From an uncultured Lachnospiraceae bacterium (GTDB taxonomy: Bacteria; Bacillota; Clostridia; Lachnospirales; Lachnospiraceae): a stretch of DNA of 21,487 nt. Within the stretch, counting starts at the first letter, position 1, and each line of letters opens with the position of its first letter. Below are positions 7,167 through 13,307 of this stretch, piece by piece. The DNA is taken from the NCBI GenBank assembly GCA_947175845.1, contig CAMWOK010000013.1:1-21487 (forward strand), given 5' to 3'. The position numbers and the translations under genes are program-made. The notes beneath the pieces were generated by a model that worked only from the letters and a program-made list of their open reading frames with translations, was not told the DNA's origin and did no database searches.

Positions 7167-7209
7167 TGTATTAAAAAAAATACAATTGTGCGGAAAAATG
7201 GGGAAACGG

Positions 7210-8094
7210 ATGGAAAAACGAAATTACAGGGCACGGGCAAAAATCAATCTGGCACTGGATGTGTGCCGACGTCTCGAAAACGGATATCATGAAGTGAAAA
7301 TGGTCATGCAGACCGTCGATATCTATGACGAGCTGGAATTTAAGCAAAGAAAGGATCCGGATATCATCCTGTCCGTGGACAGCAGGGATTACCTGGGGGA
7401 TTTGGAGAACAACCTGATCTTCCGGGCGGCAAAGGTTATGAAGCAGCGCTACAATATTCAGCAGGGCGTTGAGATCCGGCTCAGGAAAAATATTCCAGTG
7501 GCGGCCGGGATGGCGGGAGGAAGCACCGACGCGGCAGCCACAATGATCGCCATGAATGAGATGTACGGGCTGGGGCTGTCCGAGCAGGAGCTGATGGAGA
7601 CGGCGGTTGGCCTTGGGGCGGACATTCCGTTCTGCATCATGCAGGGGACTGCGCTGGCGGAGGGAATCGGGGAGAGACTCACGCCGCTTCCGGCGCCGCC
7701 GCAGGCGTCGCTGCTGATTGTCAAACCGCCGATCATGGTGCCGACACAGTGGGTGTACGAGCATCTGCGGCTGGACACCATCGAGCGCCACCCGGATATA
7801 GACGGCATGGTTGAGGCGCTCGGTCAGGGAGATCTGAAGGGAATTGCGGACCGCATGGAAAATGTCATGGAGACTGTGACGGAGAAGCGCTATCCCATCA
7901 TAACGGACATCAAACGGATGATGTGCGCAAACGGGGCGGCAAACGCCCTGATGAGTGGCAGCGGTCCGAGTATTTTCGGCGTGTTTCTCGAGGAGGAAGC
8001 GGCGCGGGCGGCAGCGGTCTATATCGATCAGACGCTCAGAACGAGAGGAATTGAGGCGCGGGTGGCCGTAACAGAATTTTACAACAGGGATTAG
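7210..8094 (+). CDS. ispE: 4-diphosphocytidyl-2-C-methyl-D-erythritol kinase
   Basis: A GHMP-family kinase that phosphorylates CDP-methylerythritol with ATP, the fourth step of the MEP isoprenoid pathway. It is 294 residues long from ATG 7210, the usual length. The N-terminal ARAKINLALDV binds substrate. The ATP-binding glycine motif is PVAAGMAGGSTDAAATM, followed by LGADIPFCIMQGTALAEG and the C-terminal LMSGSGPSIFGVF, all diagnostic of IspE. The open frame begins at 7102, but the promoter at 7138-7166 rules out that start. ATG 7198 is an alternative, adding four residues; both starts have only weak purine-rich sites (CGGAAAA, GGGGAAA). A GntR/FCD regulator gene follows after 16 bp and is probably co-transcribed. 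Confidence 0.95.
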   Translation: MEKRNYRARAKINLALDVCRRLENGYHEVKMVMQTVDIYDELEFKQRKDPDIILSVDSRDYLGDLENNLIFRAAKVMKQRYNIQQGVEIRLRKNIPVAAGMAGGSTDAAATMIAMNEMYGLGLSEQELMETAVGLGADIPFCIMQGTALAEGIGERLTPLPAPPQASLLIVKPPIMVPTQWVYEHLRLDTIERHPDIDGMVEALGQGDLKGIADRMENVMETVTEKRYPIITDIKRMMCANGAANALMSGSGPSIFGVFLEEEAARAAAVYIDQTLRTRGIEARVAVTEFYNRD

Positions 8095-8110
8095 TGATTG
8101 GAGGCGGAAC

Positions 8111-8800
8111 ATGAGCATGATAAAGGACGAGGAATATTTGCCGCTCAGGGATGTGGTGTTCAATACGCTGAGACAGGAGATCCTCACTGGAAAACTGAAA
8201 CCCGGGGAGCGTCTGATGGAGATTCATCTGGCGAACAAGCTCGGCGTGAGCAGGACGCCGATTCGGGAAGCGATCAGAAAGCTCGAGCTTGAGGGGCTGG
8301 TGATCATGATCCCGCGGCGCGGCGCTGAGGTCGCGCAGATCACATTAAAAAGCCTCCAGGATGTCATGGAGGTGCGGCGGGCGCTGGATGTGCTCGCGAT
8401 TGAGCTGGCCTGCGAGCGCATGGGGCAGGAGGATCTGGACAGCCTCTATCAGGCATGTGAGAATTTCCGCTCCGCTGTCAAGACAAAGGACACGCGGATG
8501 CTCGCAGAAGCGGATGTGGCGTTTCATGATAAAATTGTGCTGTCGACCGGCAACGCCAGGCTGATCCAGCTGGTCAGCAACCTGTCGGAACAGATGTACC
8601 GGTACCGGTTTGAGTATCTCAAGGATGACACTTCCCATGAGATGCTGCAGCAGGAGCACATGGAAATGTACCAGAGCATTCTGAGGAAGGACCGGGCCAC
8701 TGCGGCGGATGTCGTGCGAAAGCACATCGACAATCAGGAGGAAGCCATCATCAAGCAGCTCCAGCTTGAAAAAAATGATCGGAGAAAAAGTGTATATTAA
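8111..8800 (+). CDS. GntR-family transcriptional regulator with FCD domain
   Basis: A 229-residue FadR-subfamily DNA-binding protein. The winged helix-turn-helix spans about 12-75, with PGERLMEIHLANKLGVSRTP and IREAIRKLELEGLV as the conserved GntR core. The C-terminal helical FCD ligand domain spans about 80-215. It retains EADVAFHDKI, QEHMEMYQSI and RKHIDNQ, whose Asp and His residues usually hold a metal that helps bind a carboxylate effector. The start follows GGAGGCGGAAC with 6-base spacing. It follows ispE by 16 bp and precedes a small membrane protein. Its targets and effector cannot be read from the sequence; a nearby inverted repeat at 8809-8851 could be an operator or an RNA hairpin. 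Confidence 0.92.
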   Translation: MSMIKDEEYLPLRDVVFNTLRQEILTGKLKPGERLMEIHLANKLGVSRTPIREAIRKLELEGLVIMIPRRGAEVAQITLKSLQDVMEVRRALDVLAIELACERMGQEDLDSLYQACENFRSAVKTKDTRMLAEADVAFHDKIVLSTGNARLIQLVSNLSEQMYRYRFEYLKDDTSHEMLQQEHMEMYQSILRKDRATAADVVRKHIDNQEEAIIKQLQLEKNDRRKSVY

Positions 8801-8808
8801 GATTTATT

Positions 8809-8851
8809 TATGTCCATACTTACTGAAAAAGACATGGGAGGTATGGACATA
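8809..8851 (+). promoter_or_regulatory. Inverted repeat enclosing the ribosome binding site of the next gene
   Basis: TATGTCCATAC (8809-8819) and GTATGGACATA (8841-8851) are a perfect 11 bp inverted repeat. The loop holds most of the GGGAGG ribosome binding site (8836-8841), and the 3' arm runs into the A of the start codon at 8851. In mRNA this would restrict translation; in DNA it could be an operator for the GntR regulator encoded upstream. Confidence 0.6.
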
Positions 8852-9096
8852 TGTTTTTGTGGAAAAACTGGTTAAAAAATATAGTGACGGCATTGGGGAT
8901 TGTGCTGTGGGTCGGCGCGCTCACCCCGGAGATTTTCACACAGCTTGGACGCGGCTGCATTCTTGACGAGAATGGGGAGGAGCTCACAGCCGAGGACGCG
9001 GAAGCGTTCATGGAGTCCTATTTTTATGGGAGCAAGGAGGCCGGGAGCGCTGTGGAAATCCGGTACAGGTTTGCCCTGCTGGAACTTTTTAATTAA
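8851..9096 (+). CDS. Small single-span membrane protein of unknown function
   Basis: An 81-residue protein with one hydrophobic helix (about residues 8-26, IVTALGIVLWVGALTPEIF) after a short basic N-terminus with Trp and Lys. An acidic C-terminal half follows (DENGEELTAEDAEAFMESYF) and ends in an aromatic tail. There is no catalytic motif; I do not recognise a named family. The ATG at 8851 has GGGAGG nine bases upstream, so the gene is convincing despite its size. It lies 50 bp after the GntR gene and 16 bp before the DUF1934 gene on the same strand, so it is probably part of the ispE operon. The start region can fold into a strong hairpin, which hints at translational control. Confidence 0.72.
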   Translation: MFLWKNWLKNIVTALGIVLWVGALTPEIFTQLGRGCILDENGEELTAEDAEAFMESYFYGSKEAGSAVEIRYRFALLELFN

Positions 9097-9112
9097 CGTG
9101 GAGGTGGATGAT

Positions 9113-9577
9113 ATGACGAAGCAGGTGCTGGTATCAATACGCGGGCTTCAGTTTGTTGACAGTGAGACAGGACAGTCGGCTTCCGACGAGGAGCTGGACC
9201 AGATCGAGACGATCTGCCTGGGAGAGTATTATTATCGAAACGATGCACACTATATTCGGTATGAGGAGATTGTGGAGGACGTTTCGGAGTCGGTCAGAAA
9301 CATGATCAAGCTCAAGGGAAAAGAGTTTTCACTCTGGAAGAAAGGCCCTGTCAATGTGCAGATGGTCTTTTCCGAGGGGAAAAAAACCATGACAGATTAT
9401 TTTACCCCGTTCGGAAATATTCTGATTGCGATGGATACCCGCGAGGTCCGCGTGACAGAGAGTGAGGACTGCATAAATATACATATCGCTTACGGGCTTG
9501 AGGCGAACTATCAGTTTATAGCGGACTGCAATATCACGATTGAGATCAAGAGCAGCGGCAGCCCGGAAAATGAGTGA
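9113..9577 (+). CDS. DUF1934 (YwiB-like) beta-barrel protein
   Basis: A 154-residue cytoplasmic protein matching the DUF1934/YwiB family, small calycin-like beta-barrels of unknown function found in Bacillota. It has the typical alternating strands: MTKQVLVSIRGLQFVD at the start, IRYEEIVED, VNVQMVFSEGKKTMTDYFTPFG in the middle and INIHIAYGLEANYQFIADCN near the end. The start is ATG 9113 with GGAGG eight bases upstream; the frame upstream to 8900 is only a shadow of the previous gene. It is the last gene of the ispE-GntR-membrane protein run. Its stop codon lies inside a long palindrome shared with the convergent alarmone synthetase gene. Confidence 0.88.
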   Translation: MTKQVLVSIRGLQFVDSETGQSASDEELDQIETICLGEYYYRNDAHYIRYEEIVEDVSESVRNMIKLKGKEFSLWKKGPVNVQMVFSEGKKTMTDYFTPFGNILIAMDTREVRVTESEDCINIHIAYGLEANYQFIADCNITIEIKSSGSPENE

Positions 9578-9606
9578 CATGGAAAGCCTGGCTTCCATGT
9601 CACTCA
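9571..9606. terminator. Long palindrome shared by two convergent genes
   Basis: TGAGTGACATGGAA (9571-9584) pairs perfectly with TTCCATGTCACTCA (9593-9606), and the stem can extend inward by AGC/GCT with one bulged A. The stop codons of both convergent genes (9575-9577 and, on the minus strand, 9604-9606) lie in the stem. There is no T-run, so it may act as a bidirectional 3' end hairpin. Confidence 0.7.
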
Positions 9607-10335
9607 CTGCATTGGTTCTTGTGGATTGTCCCGGCGGATCTCGTCGAGCAGGTGCTTCATGCGCCGCTCCATCTCAGAGAGTTCCCCGGAGTAGTTGCGG
9701 AAGGCGTCGGCCGTCTCGTCGGGCGTCTCCCCCTTGTAGCAGATCCGGTGCTCCATGCTCGCCCAGAGGTCCATGGCGAGGGTGCGAAACTGTATCTCGA
9801 CCGGATAGTACTGCATCCCCTCGATGCGGTAGACGGGGATACCCAGCACCATATGATAACTCTTGTATCCGCTCTCTTTGGGATAGTGGATGTAGTCGCT
9901 CTCCTTCAGGATCAGCAGGTCTGTCTGCGCTTTCACCAGCGAGAGAATGCTGAAAATATCCTCCACAAAGTAGCATATGACGCGGATGCCCGCGATGTCT
10001 GTCAGGTTATCCTTGGCTGTGTATGCCGTGACTGGCAGTTTCTTGCTCGACAGCTTTTTCTCGATGCTCTTTCTGCTCTTGATGCGCGCCTGTATGTTGT
10101 GGATGGGATAGTCCCTGTATTTTTTTCTGTAATCTTCGTTCAGTCCGTTCATGCGGACTTCAAGCCGTGTCATCGCTTCCCGGTACGGCTCCACCAGCTG
10201 GTCGTACTCCTCTTGCGGGATGCGCTCCACCTTGGAAGGAGCGATGAACGCGAGCGCCTTCGGTGGGTCATAAATTCCCTCATTCGTTACTTCTTTTAAG
10301 ATGTCATTCTGAAATTCATTTTTTCTTGCGATCAA
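9604..10335 (-). CDS. Small alarmone synthetase (RelQ-like (p)ppGpp synthetase)
   Basis: A 243-residue RelA/SpoT-type synthetase without hydrolase or regulatory domains, the small alarmone synthetase layout. It transfers pyrophosphate from ATP to GDP or GTP to make (p)ppGpp for stress signalling (family knowledge). Motifs: RIKSRKSIEKKL (84-95) for ATP, DIAGIRVICYFVEDIF with the catalytic-core Asp113, GYKSYHMVLGIP (156-167) for the G-substrate, and EIQFRTLAMDLWASMEHRICYK (split here as EIQFRT 180-185 and SMEHRICYK). The start is TTG at 10335 with AAGGGGG about 8 bases upstream; no in-frame ATG fits better. Its leader may be long, from a TTGCTT-17-TATATT promoter near 10509-10537. It is convergent with the DUF1934 gene. 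Confidence 0.9.
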   Translation of the reverse strand: MIARKNEFQNDILKEVTNEGIYDPPKALAFIAPSKVERIPQEEYDQLVEPYREAMTRLEVRMNGLNEDYRKKYRDYPIHNIQARIKSRKSIEKKLSSKKLPVTAYTAKDNLTDIAGIRVICYFVEDIFSILSLVKAQTDLLILKESDYIHYPKESGYKSYHMVLGIPVYRIEGMQYYPVEIQFRTLAMDLWASMEHRICYKGETPDETADAFRNYSGELSEMERRMKHLLDEIRRDNPQEPMQ

Positions 10336-10508
10336 TAAATCCGCCCCCTTGATGCATGTAGCAGTATCAACACAATAGGTTTACCCTGTCATGAGACACC
10401 GGCCGCTCCATTCATATTATGCATGTTTTTGTGGTTGTTTCACACAAAATCGGCACTGTGCAGAGGGTGTTTGAAATGTCTACATGCGTTACATACCTCT
10501 ATATATTC

Positions 10509-10537
10509 AATATAGCTCAAAAGCGGCGCAAAAGCAA
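10509..10537 (-). promoter_or_regulatory. Candidate promoter for the alarmone synthetase gene
   Basis: On the minus strand TTGCTT (10532-10537) and TATATT (10509-10514) are 17 bp apart, giving a leader of roughly 165 nt. A closer promoter (ATGACA and GATACT boxes nearer the gene) cannot be excluded. Confidence 0.4.
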
Positions 10538-10601
10538 TGAGAAATGTATAAAATTAACAAAATGATTATAAAATTATTAAGCTTTTTGTTTATAATGTGT
10601 T

Positions 10602-10682
10602 ATGAAAAACAGATGGTCTCAGTGGCAGAAAGACTGGAAGTGTAAGGGTGCATCGCATGAATTGATAAAGATTTTCATTTAA
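10602..10682 (+). CDS. Possible Trp-rich 26-residue micro-ORF
   Basis: ATG at 10602 opens MKNRWSQWQKDWKCK and continues to a TAA at 10680-10682, 26 codons in all. Trp occupies positions 5, 8 and 12. There is no ribosome binding site. A perfect TATAAT lies at 10591-10596, so a transcript would begin at or next to the ATG, which would suit leaderless translation. No good -35 box is present. It may be chance, a degraded gene start, or a real micropeptide. Confidence 0.25.
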   Translation: MKNRWSQWQKDWKCKGASHELIKIFI

Positions 10683-10693
10683 TCATATTTTGC

Positions 10694-10744
10694 GTAAAAA
10701 ATTTTCTAAAATGTATTGACAGAAATACAGTTCATCAGTACAAT
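10694..10744 (+). promoter_or_regulatory. Strong promoter with UP-like A/T tract for the YhcH gene
   Basis: TTGACA (10716-10721) and TACAAT (10739-10744) are 17 bp apart. GTAAAAAATTTTCTA (10694-10708) just upstream resembles an UP element and is repeated exactly in the promoter of the sugar operon at 13234-13248. Confidence 0.75.
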
Positions 10745-10784
10745 GAAGATCCAATTTACGACAAAATGCAAAGGAGGATGCGAT

Positions 10785-11237
10785 ATGATTTATACAGAAA
10801 TGGAAAATCTGGGACATTATCAAGGGCTGGGGGAGTGTCTGGATAAGGCGGTCGGCTATCTGTGCAGCCACGATCTGGGAAATCCCAGGGCGGGGCGCTA
10901 TGAGATTGACGGGGACAGCGTGTACATGAATGTGTTTGATTACGAGACGCTGCCGGAGGATGAGGCGGTTTTTGAGGCGCACAGGGACTATGCGGATATT
11001 CATCTGCTCGTTTCAGGAGAGGAGTGTGTCGGCGTTTCGGATCGATCCCGAGTGACGGTGGCAAATTTTGATGAAACACAGGATTTCTTCGCGATAGATG
11101 GCGCAGTGGAGCAGTATGTAAATCTGGTGCCCGGAAAGGTGCTGATTCTTCTGCCGGAGGATGCCCACAAGGTCAAGATTGCTGTGGGAAGTCCGTCCAC
11201 TGTAAAAAAAGTTGTTGTAAAAGTATTGGTGAAATAA
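10785..11237 (+). CDS. YhcH/YjgK/YiaL-family protein, NanQ-like sugar anomerase
   Basis: A 150-residue cupin-like protein of the YhcH/YjgK/YiaL (DUF386) family. E. coli NanQ of this family speeds anomer interconversion of N-acetylneuraminate; other members act in plant-sugar pathways. Visible motifs are the conserved EAHRDYADIHLLVSGEE segment, with Glu and two His as metal ligands, and LILLPEDAHKVKI near the end, with the third His. MIYTEMENLGHY is the typical start, set by AAAGGAGG 8 bases upstream of ATG 10785. It is a single gene with its own promoter and a bidirectional terminator. The nearby nan-like operon and a shared 15 bp promoter element support a role in sialic acid use; that is inference, since other substrates fit the family too. 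Confidence 0.88.
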   Translation: MIYTEMENLGHYQGLGECLDKAVGYLCSHDLGNPRAGRYEIDGDSVYMNVFDYETLPEDEAVFEAHRDYADIHLLVSGEECVGVSDRSRVTVANFDETQDFFAIDGAVEQYVNLVPGKVLILLPEDAHKVKIAVGSPSTVKKVVVKVLVK

Positions 11238-11265
11238 AAAAGCGCGTGCATGTGCATGCGCTTTT
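11238..11265. terminator. Bidirectional rho-independent terminator
   Basis: AAAAGCGCGTGCA (11238-11250) pairs with TGCATGCGCTTTT (11253-11265). A-runs and T-runs on both sides allow termination of both the YhcH gene and the convergent HAD gene. Confidence 0.85.
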
Positions 11266-11269
11266 AACT

Positions 11270-12070
11270 TTATATGAGCTTTAAAGTGCGAAGTGTTTTT
11301 GCGATGCCGTCATCCCAGGAGCAGTCCGCTACATAGTCTGCAGTTTCTTTCAGGGAGTCGGATGCGTTTCCCATAGCTACGCCAATGCCGGCCTGGCAAA
11401 TCATTTCCATATCGTTTGTGCTGTCGCCAAAGGCGATGATATTTCTTGCGCGGAGGCGCAGTTTTCTGAGCAGCAGATTTAGCGCTGCCATCTTGTGGAC
11501 TCCGGAGCGCATCACATCAAACCCGTTTCCGTCGTGAAACAAATCCGTCGGGAAATATTCGCGTATACAGCAGTTGAGCTGCGTGTTTCCGTAGATGCTG
11601 ATGCCGACTGGAAGGCGCTTTTTGTGGGTTTTTCTCTCGCGGTCCAGGTAGGTACACTGTGCGTCCATCCCCGGACCGACATCCCACAGGCGGCAGCCAG
11701 CGTCATAGTCATAGTAGATACAATTTCTGTCGGCATACTTCAATACCATAGCTCCGTTGTACTGTCCGGTCAGATCCACCAGCAGCTGTGTGTCCTTTTT
11801 GGAGAAGGTTTTGGAAGAAATGCACAGATCATGCTGATCGGCAATCAAAGCCCCGTTGGAAAGGATGTAATAATCCGGCGCAATGGATTCTGTGACATCC
11901 CGGCACAGCATAACCTTTGTCCGGCCAGTAGCCACGATAATCAGGCAGCCTTTCGCACGCAACGCTCTTGCGGCAGTGATGGACGAAGGCAGCACCCTTC
12001 CGGTCCGGTAATCATACAGCGTTCCATCTACATCAAAGACAGCTGCTTTTATCAATTCTATGTTTTCCAT
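11270..12070 (-). CDS. HAD-superfamily Cof-type sugar-phosphate phosphatase
   Basis: A 266-residue cytoplasmic phosphatase of the Cof (type IIB) HAD group, which dephosphorylates sugar phosphates and related metabolites. Motif I is AAVFDVDGTLYD (Asp13 nucleophile, Asp15 acid/base), motif II IIVATGR, motif III the Lys in VHKMAALNLL, and motif IV AFGDSTNDMEM; all are complete. The cap domain lies between residues about 85 and 190. The start is ATG 12070 with AGGAGG nine bases upstream; the GTG nine bases further out overlaps the ribosome binding site and is rejected. It has its own promoter at 12127-12155. It lies between YhcH and the MurR/RpiR regulator, so a role in amino-sugar phosphate balance is possible but unproven. 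Confidence 0.9.
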   Translation of the reverse strand: MENIELIKAAVFDVDGTLYDYRTGRVLPSSITAARALRAKGCLIIVATGRTKVMLCRDVTESIAPDYYILSNGALIADQHDLCISSKTFSKKDTQLLVDLTGQYNGAMVLKYADRNCIYYDYDAGCRLWDVGPGMDAQCTYLDRERKTHKKRLPVGISIYGNTQLNCCIREYFPTDLFHDGNGFDVMRSGVHKMAALNLLLRKLRLRARNIIAFGDSTNDMEMICQAGIGVAMGNASDSLKETADYVADCSWDDGIAKTLRTLKLI

Positions 12071-12126
12071 ATTTGGCACCCTCCTGTATATGTTTGACTG
12101 TCCCCCGAATTGAGTGAGGGAAAATC

Positions 12127-12155
12127 AATATACACCTTTTGGGGCCTCTGTGCAA
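12127..12155 (-). promoter_or_regulatory. Predicted promoter of the HAD gene
   Basis: On the minus strand TTGCAC (12150-12155) and TATATT (12127-12132) are 17 bp apart, about 57 bp before the start codon. Confidence 0.6.
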
Positions 12156-12169
12156 CAACTTTTTTGCTT

Positions 12170-12194
12170 TTCTGAAATATTCAGAATATTCTGA
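12170..12194. promoter_or_regulatory. Overlapping palindromes, possible operator
   Basis: TTCTGAA (12170-12176) and TTCAGAA (12180-12186) form an inverted repeat that overlaps the perfect 14 bp palindrome TCAGAATATTCTGA (12181-12194). They sit 15 bp upstream of the HAD -35 box and just after the MurR/RpiR stop codon. No T-run follows on the minus strand, so a terminator is unlikely. Confidence 0.45.
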
Positions 12195-12206
12195 TAATTT
12201 TTTATA

Positions 12207-13091
12207 CTAGCGCAGCGGCTGTATTTTTCCGAGGACAGCGGCGGAGGTCTTCTCTTTATTTTGGGTGGACTCCTCGAGGTTGCGGCAACAGTACTCTGTG
12301 TACAACACGTCGATAATATACAGGTTTGCCATCATGACTGCGGAGGAGCCGGATTGAAAGGGACCTTCGCTCACACCGCAGATAATGACAGCGTCACACA
12401 GCTCAGTGAGCGGGGAGGTTTCATAGCGGGTTACGGCAATAATTTTGGCGCCGCGCTCCCGGGCGATATGGGCGATCTCCACGATATCGCGTGTTGAGCC
12501 GCTGTAGGAAAAGATAACGGCTGCGCTCTGCGGGGTCATCAGGGAGGTGGCGAGGGCGTGAAAGGTAGGATCGGATTCGCAGTGAAACTTCCGGGACACG
12601 TTCATAAACTGGTGCTTGGCCATCTGCGCGACCAGCTGTGAGTTGCCACAGCCCATAAAGTGGACATCGGCAGCTTTCTGGATGTAGTCGCTTGCCAGAG
12701 TGACCATTTTGGGATCCAGGGCAAGTGCGGCCTTGTGGATTGCGTCGCACTGCACTGCGTCAATCTTGGAGATAATATCGTCGATAGAGCTCTCTGAGGT
12801 AAGCTTTTGTGTCAGGTTGTTGGAGGCGCTTGTCACAGATTTGACAAGTTCGGTGCGAAATTCGCGGTAGCCATTCAGGCTGAGCCTCCGGCAGAAGCGG
12901 GAGACGGTTGCCACGCTGACATTGCACTCCCGGGCAAGATCTTCGATGGATAAGTTCAGCACACTGGCGGCATTGGTCAGTATGTACTGTGCCAGACGGT
13001 TTTCTGATTCACTGAACAGATTCGTTCCGCTGGCAATCTGTGATAAGACATCAAAAGAAAAATTCATAATGGTTTCCATTCTTGTTTTCAT
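12207..13091 (-). CDS. MurR/RpiR-family transcriptional regulator
   Basis: A 294-residue regulator with an N-terminal RpiR helix-turn-helix (about 10-85; LSIEDLARECNVSVATVSRF as recognition region) and a C-terminal SIS sugar-phosphate-binding domain (about 115-260). The SIS part shows VHFMGCGNSQLVAQMAKHQF and AAVIFSYSGSTRDIVEIAHI, the phosphosugar loops. The family usually controls amino-sugar and sialic acid genes in response to a phosphosugar such as ManNAc-6-P or GlcNAc-6-P. It is transcribed divergently from the transporter-nan operon, which makes it the likely local regulator. The start at 13091 has no clear ribosome binding site; Met5 (13079) or Met9 (13067, with GGAAA upstream) are alternatives. 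A TTGCCA-17-TAGAAT promoter lies upstream. Confidence 0.93.
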   Translation of the reverse strand: MKTRMETIMNFSFDVLSQIASGTNLFSESENRLAQYILTNAASVLNLSIEDLARECNVSVATVSRFCRRLSLNGYREFRTELVKSVTSASNNLTQKLTSESSIDDIISKIDAVQCDAIHKAALALDPKMVTLASDYIQKAADVHFMGCGNSQLVAQMAKHQFMNVSRKFHCESDPTFHALATSLMTPQSAAVIFSYSGSTRDIVEIAHIARERGAKIIAVTRYETSPLTELCDAVIICGVSEGPFQSGSSAVMMANLYIIDVLYTEYCCRNLEESTQNKEKTSAAVLGKIQPLR

Positions 13092-13124
13092 ATTTGTTTT
13101 TTCTGTTTTTTGGCGATAATATTT

Positions 13125-13153
13125 ATTCTACACCTGTTAGAAGGAACTGGCAA
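13125..13153 (-). promoter_or_regulatory. Predicted promoter of the MurR/RpiR gene
   Basis: On the minus strand TTGCCA (13148-13153) and TAGAAT (13125-13130) are 17 bp apart and divergent from the operon promoter. Confidence 0.65.
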
Positions 13154-13184
13154 GAAAAAGGCAGACAATCACTTTTAGTACAAA

Positions 13185-13213
13185 TTCACAAATTATTTGA
13201 CAATTATTGTGAA
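13185..13213. promoter_or_regulatory. Repeated TTSACAA half-sites, candidate operator
   Basis: TTCACAA (13185-13191) faces TTGTGAA (13207-13213) as a perfect inverted repeat. Inside it, TTGACAAT (13197-13204) and ATTGTGAA (13206-13213) form a near-perfect 17 bp palindrome. The cluster lies between the two divergent promoters and is a plausible binding site for the MurR/RpiR protein. Confidence 0.5.
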
Positions 13214-13223
13214 AAAATATGAC

Positions 13224-13252
13224 TTGTGCAAATGTAAAAAATTTTCTATAAT
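13224..13252 (+). promoter_or_regulatory. Predicted operon promoter
   Basis: TTGTGC (13224-13229) and a perfect TATAAT (13247-13252) are 17 bp apart. The spacer contains the 15 bp element also found upstream of the YhcH gene. Confidence 0.7.
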
Positions 13253-13307
13253 TTGTAAAAGATGAAAAAAATTATCACAAAAATAACAAATGTAAAGGAG
13301 GTCATGT

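Larger units (their letters stand above)
10336..10784. other. 449 bp intergenic region between divergent genes
   Basis: No conserved gene is visible. The left part is the leader of the minus-strand alarmone synthetase and contains a long-range inverted repeat GCATGTAG (10354-10361) / CTACATGC (10480-10487). The middle holds the candidate alarmone synthetase promoter. The right part holds a possible 26-codon ORF at 10602-10682, an A/T tract at 10694-10708 and the promoter for the YhcH-like gene. I see no riboswitch that I recognise. Confidence 0.6.

Noticed and set aside
10336..10784. Riboswitch or T-box in the long gap
   Set aside because: I see no recognisable conserved aptamer core or T-box sequence; only simple inverted repeats and promoters.
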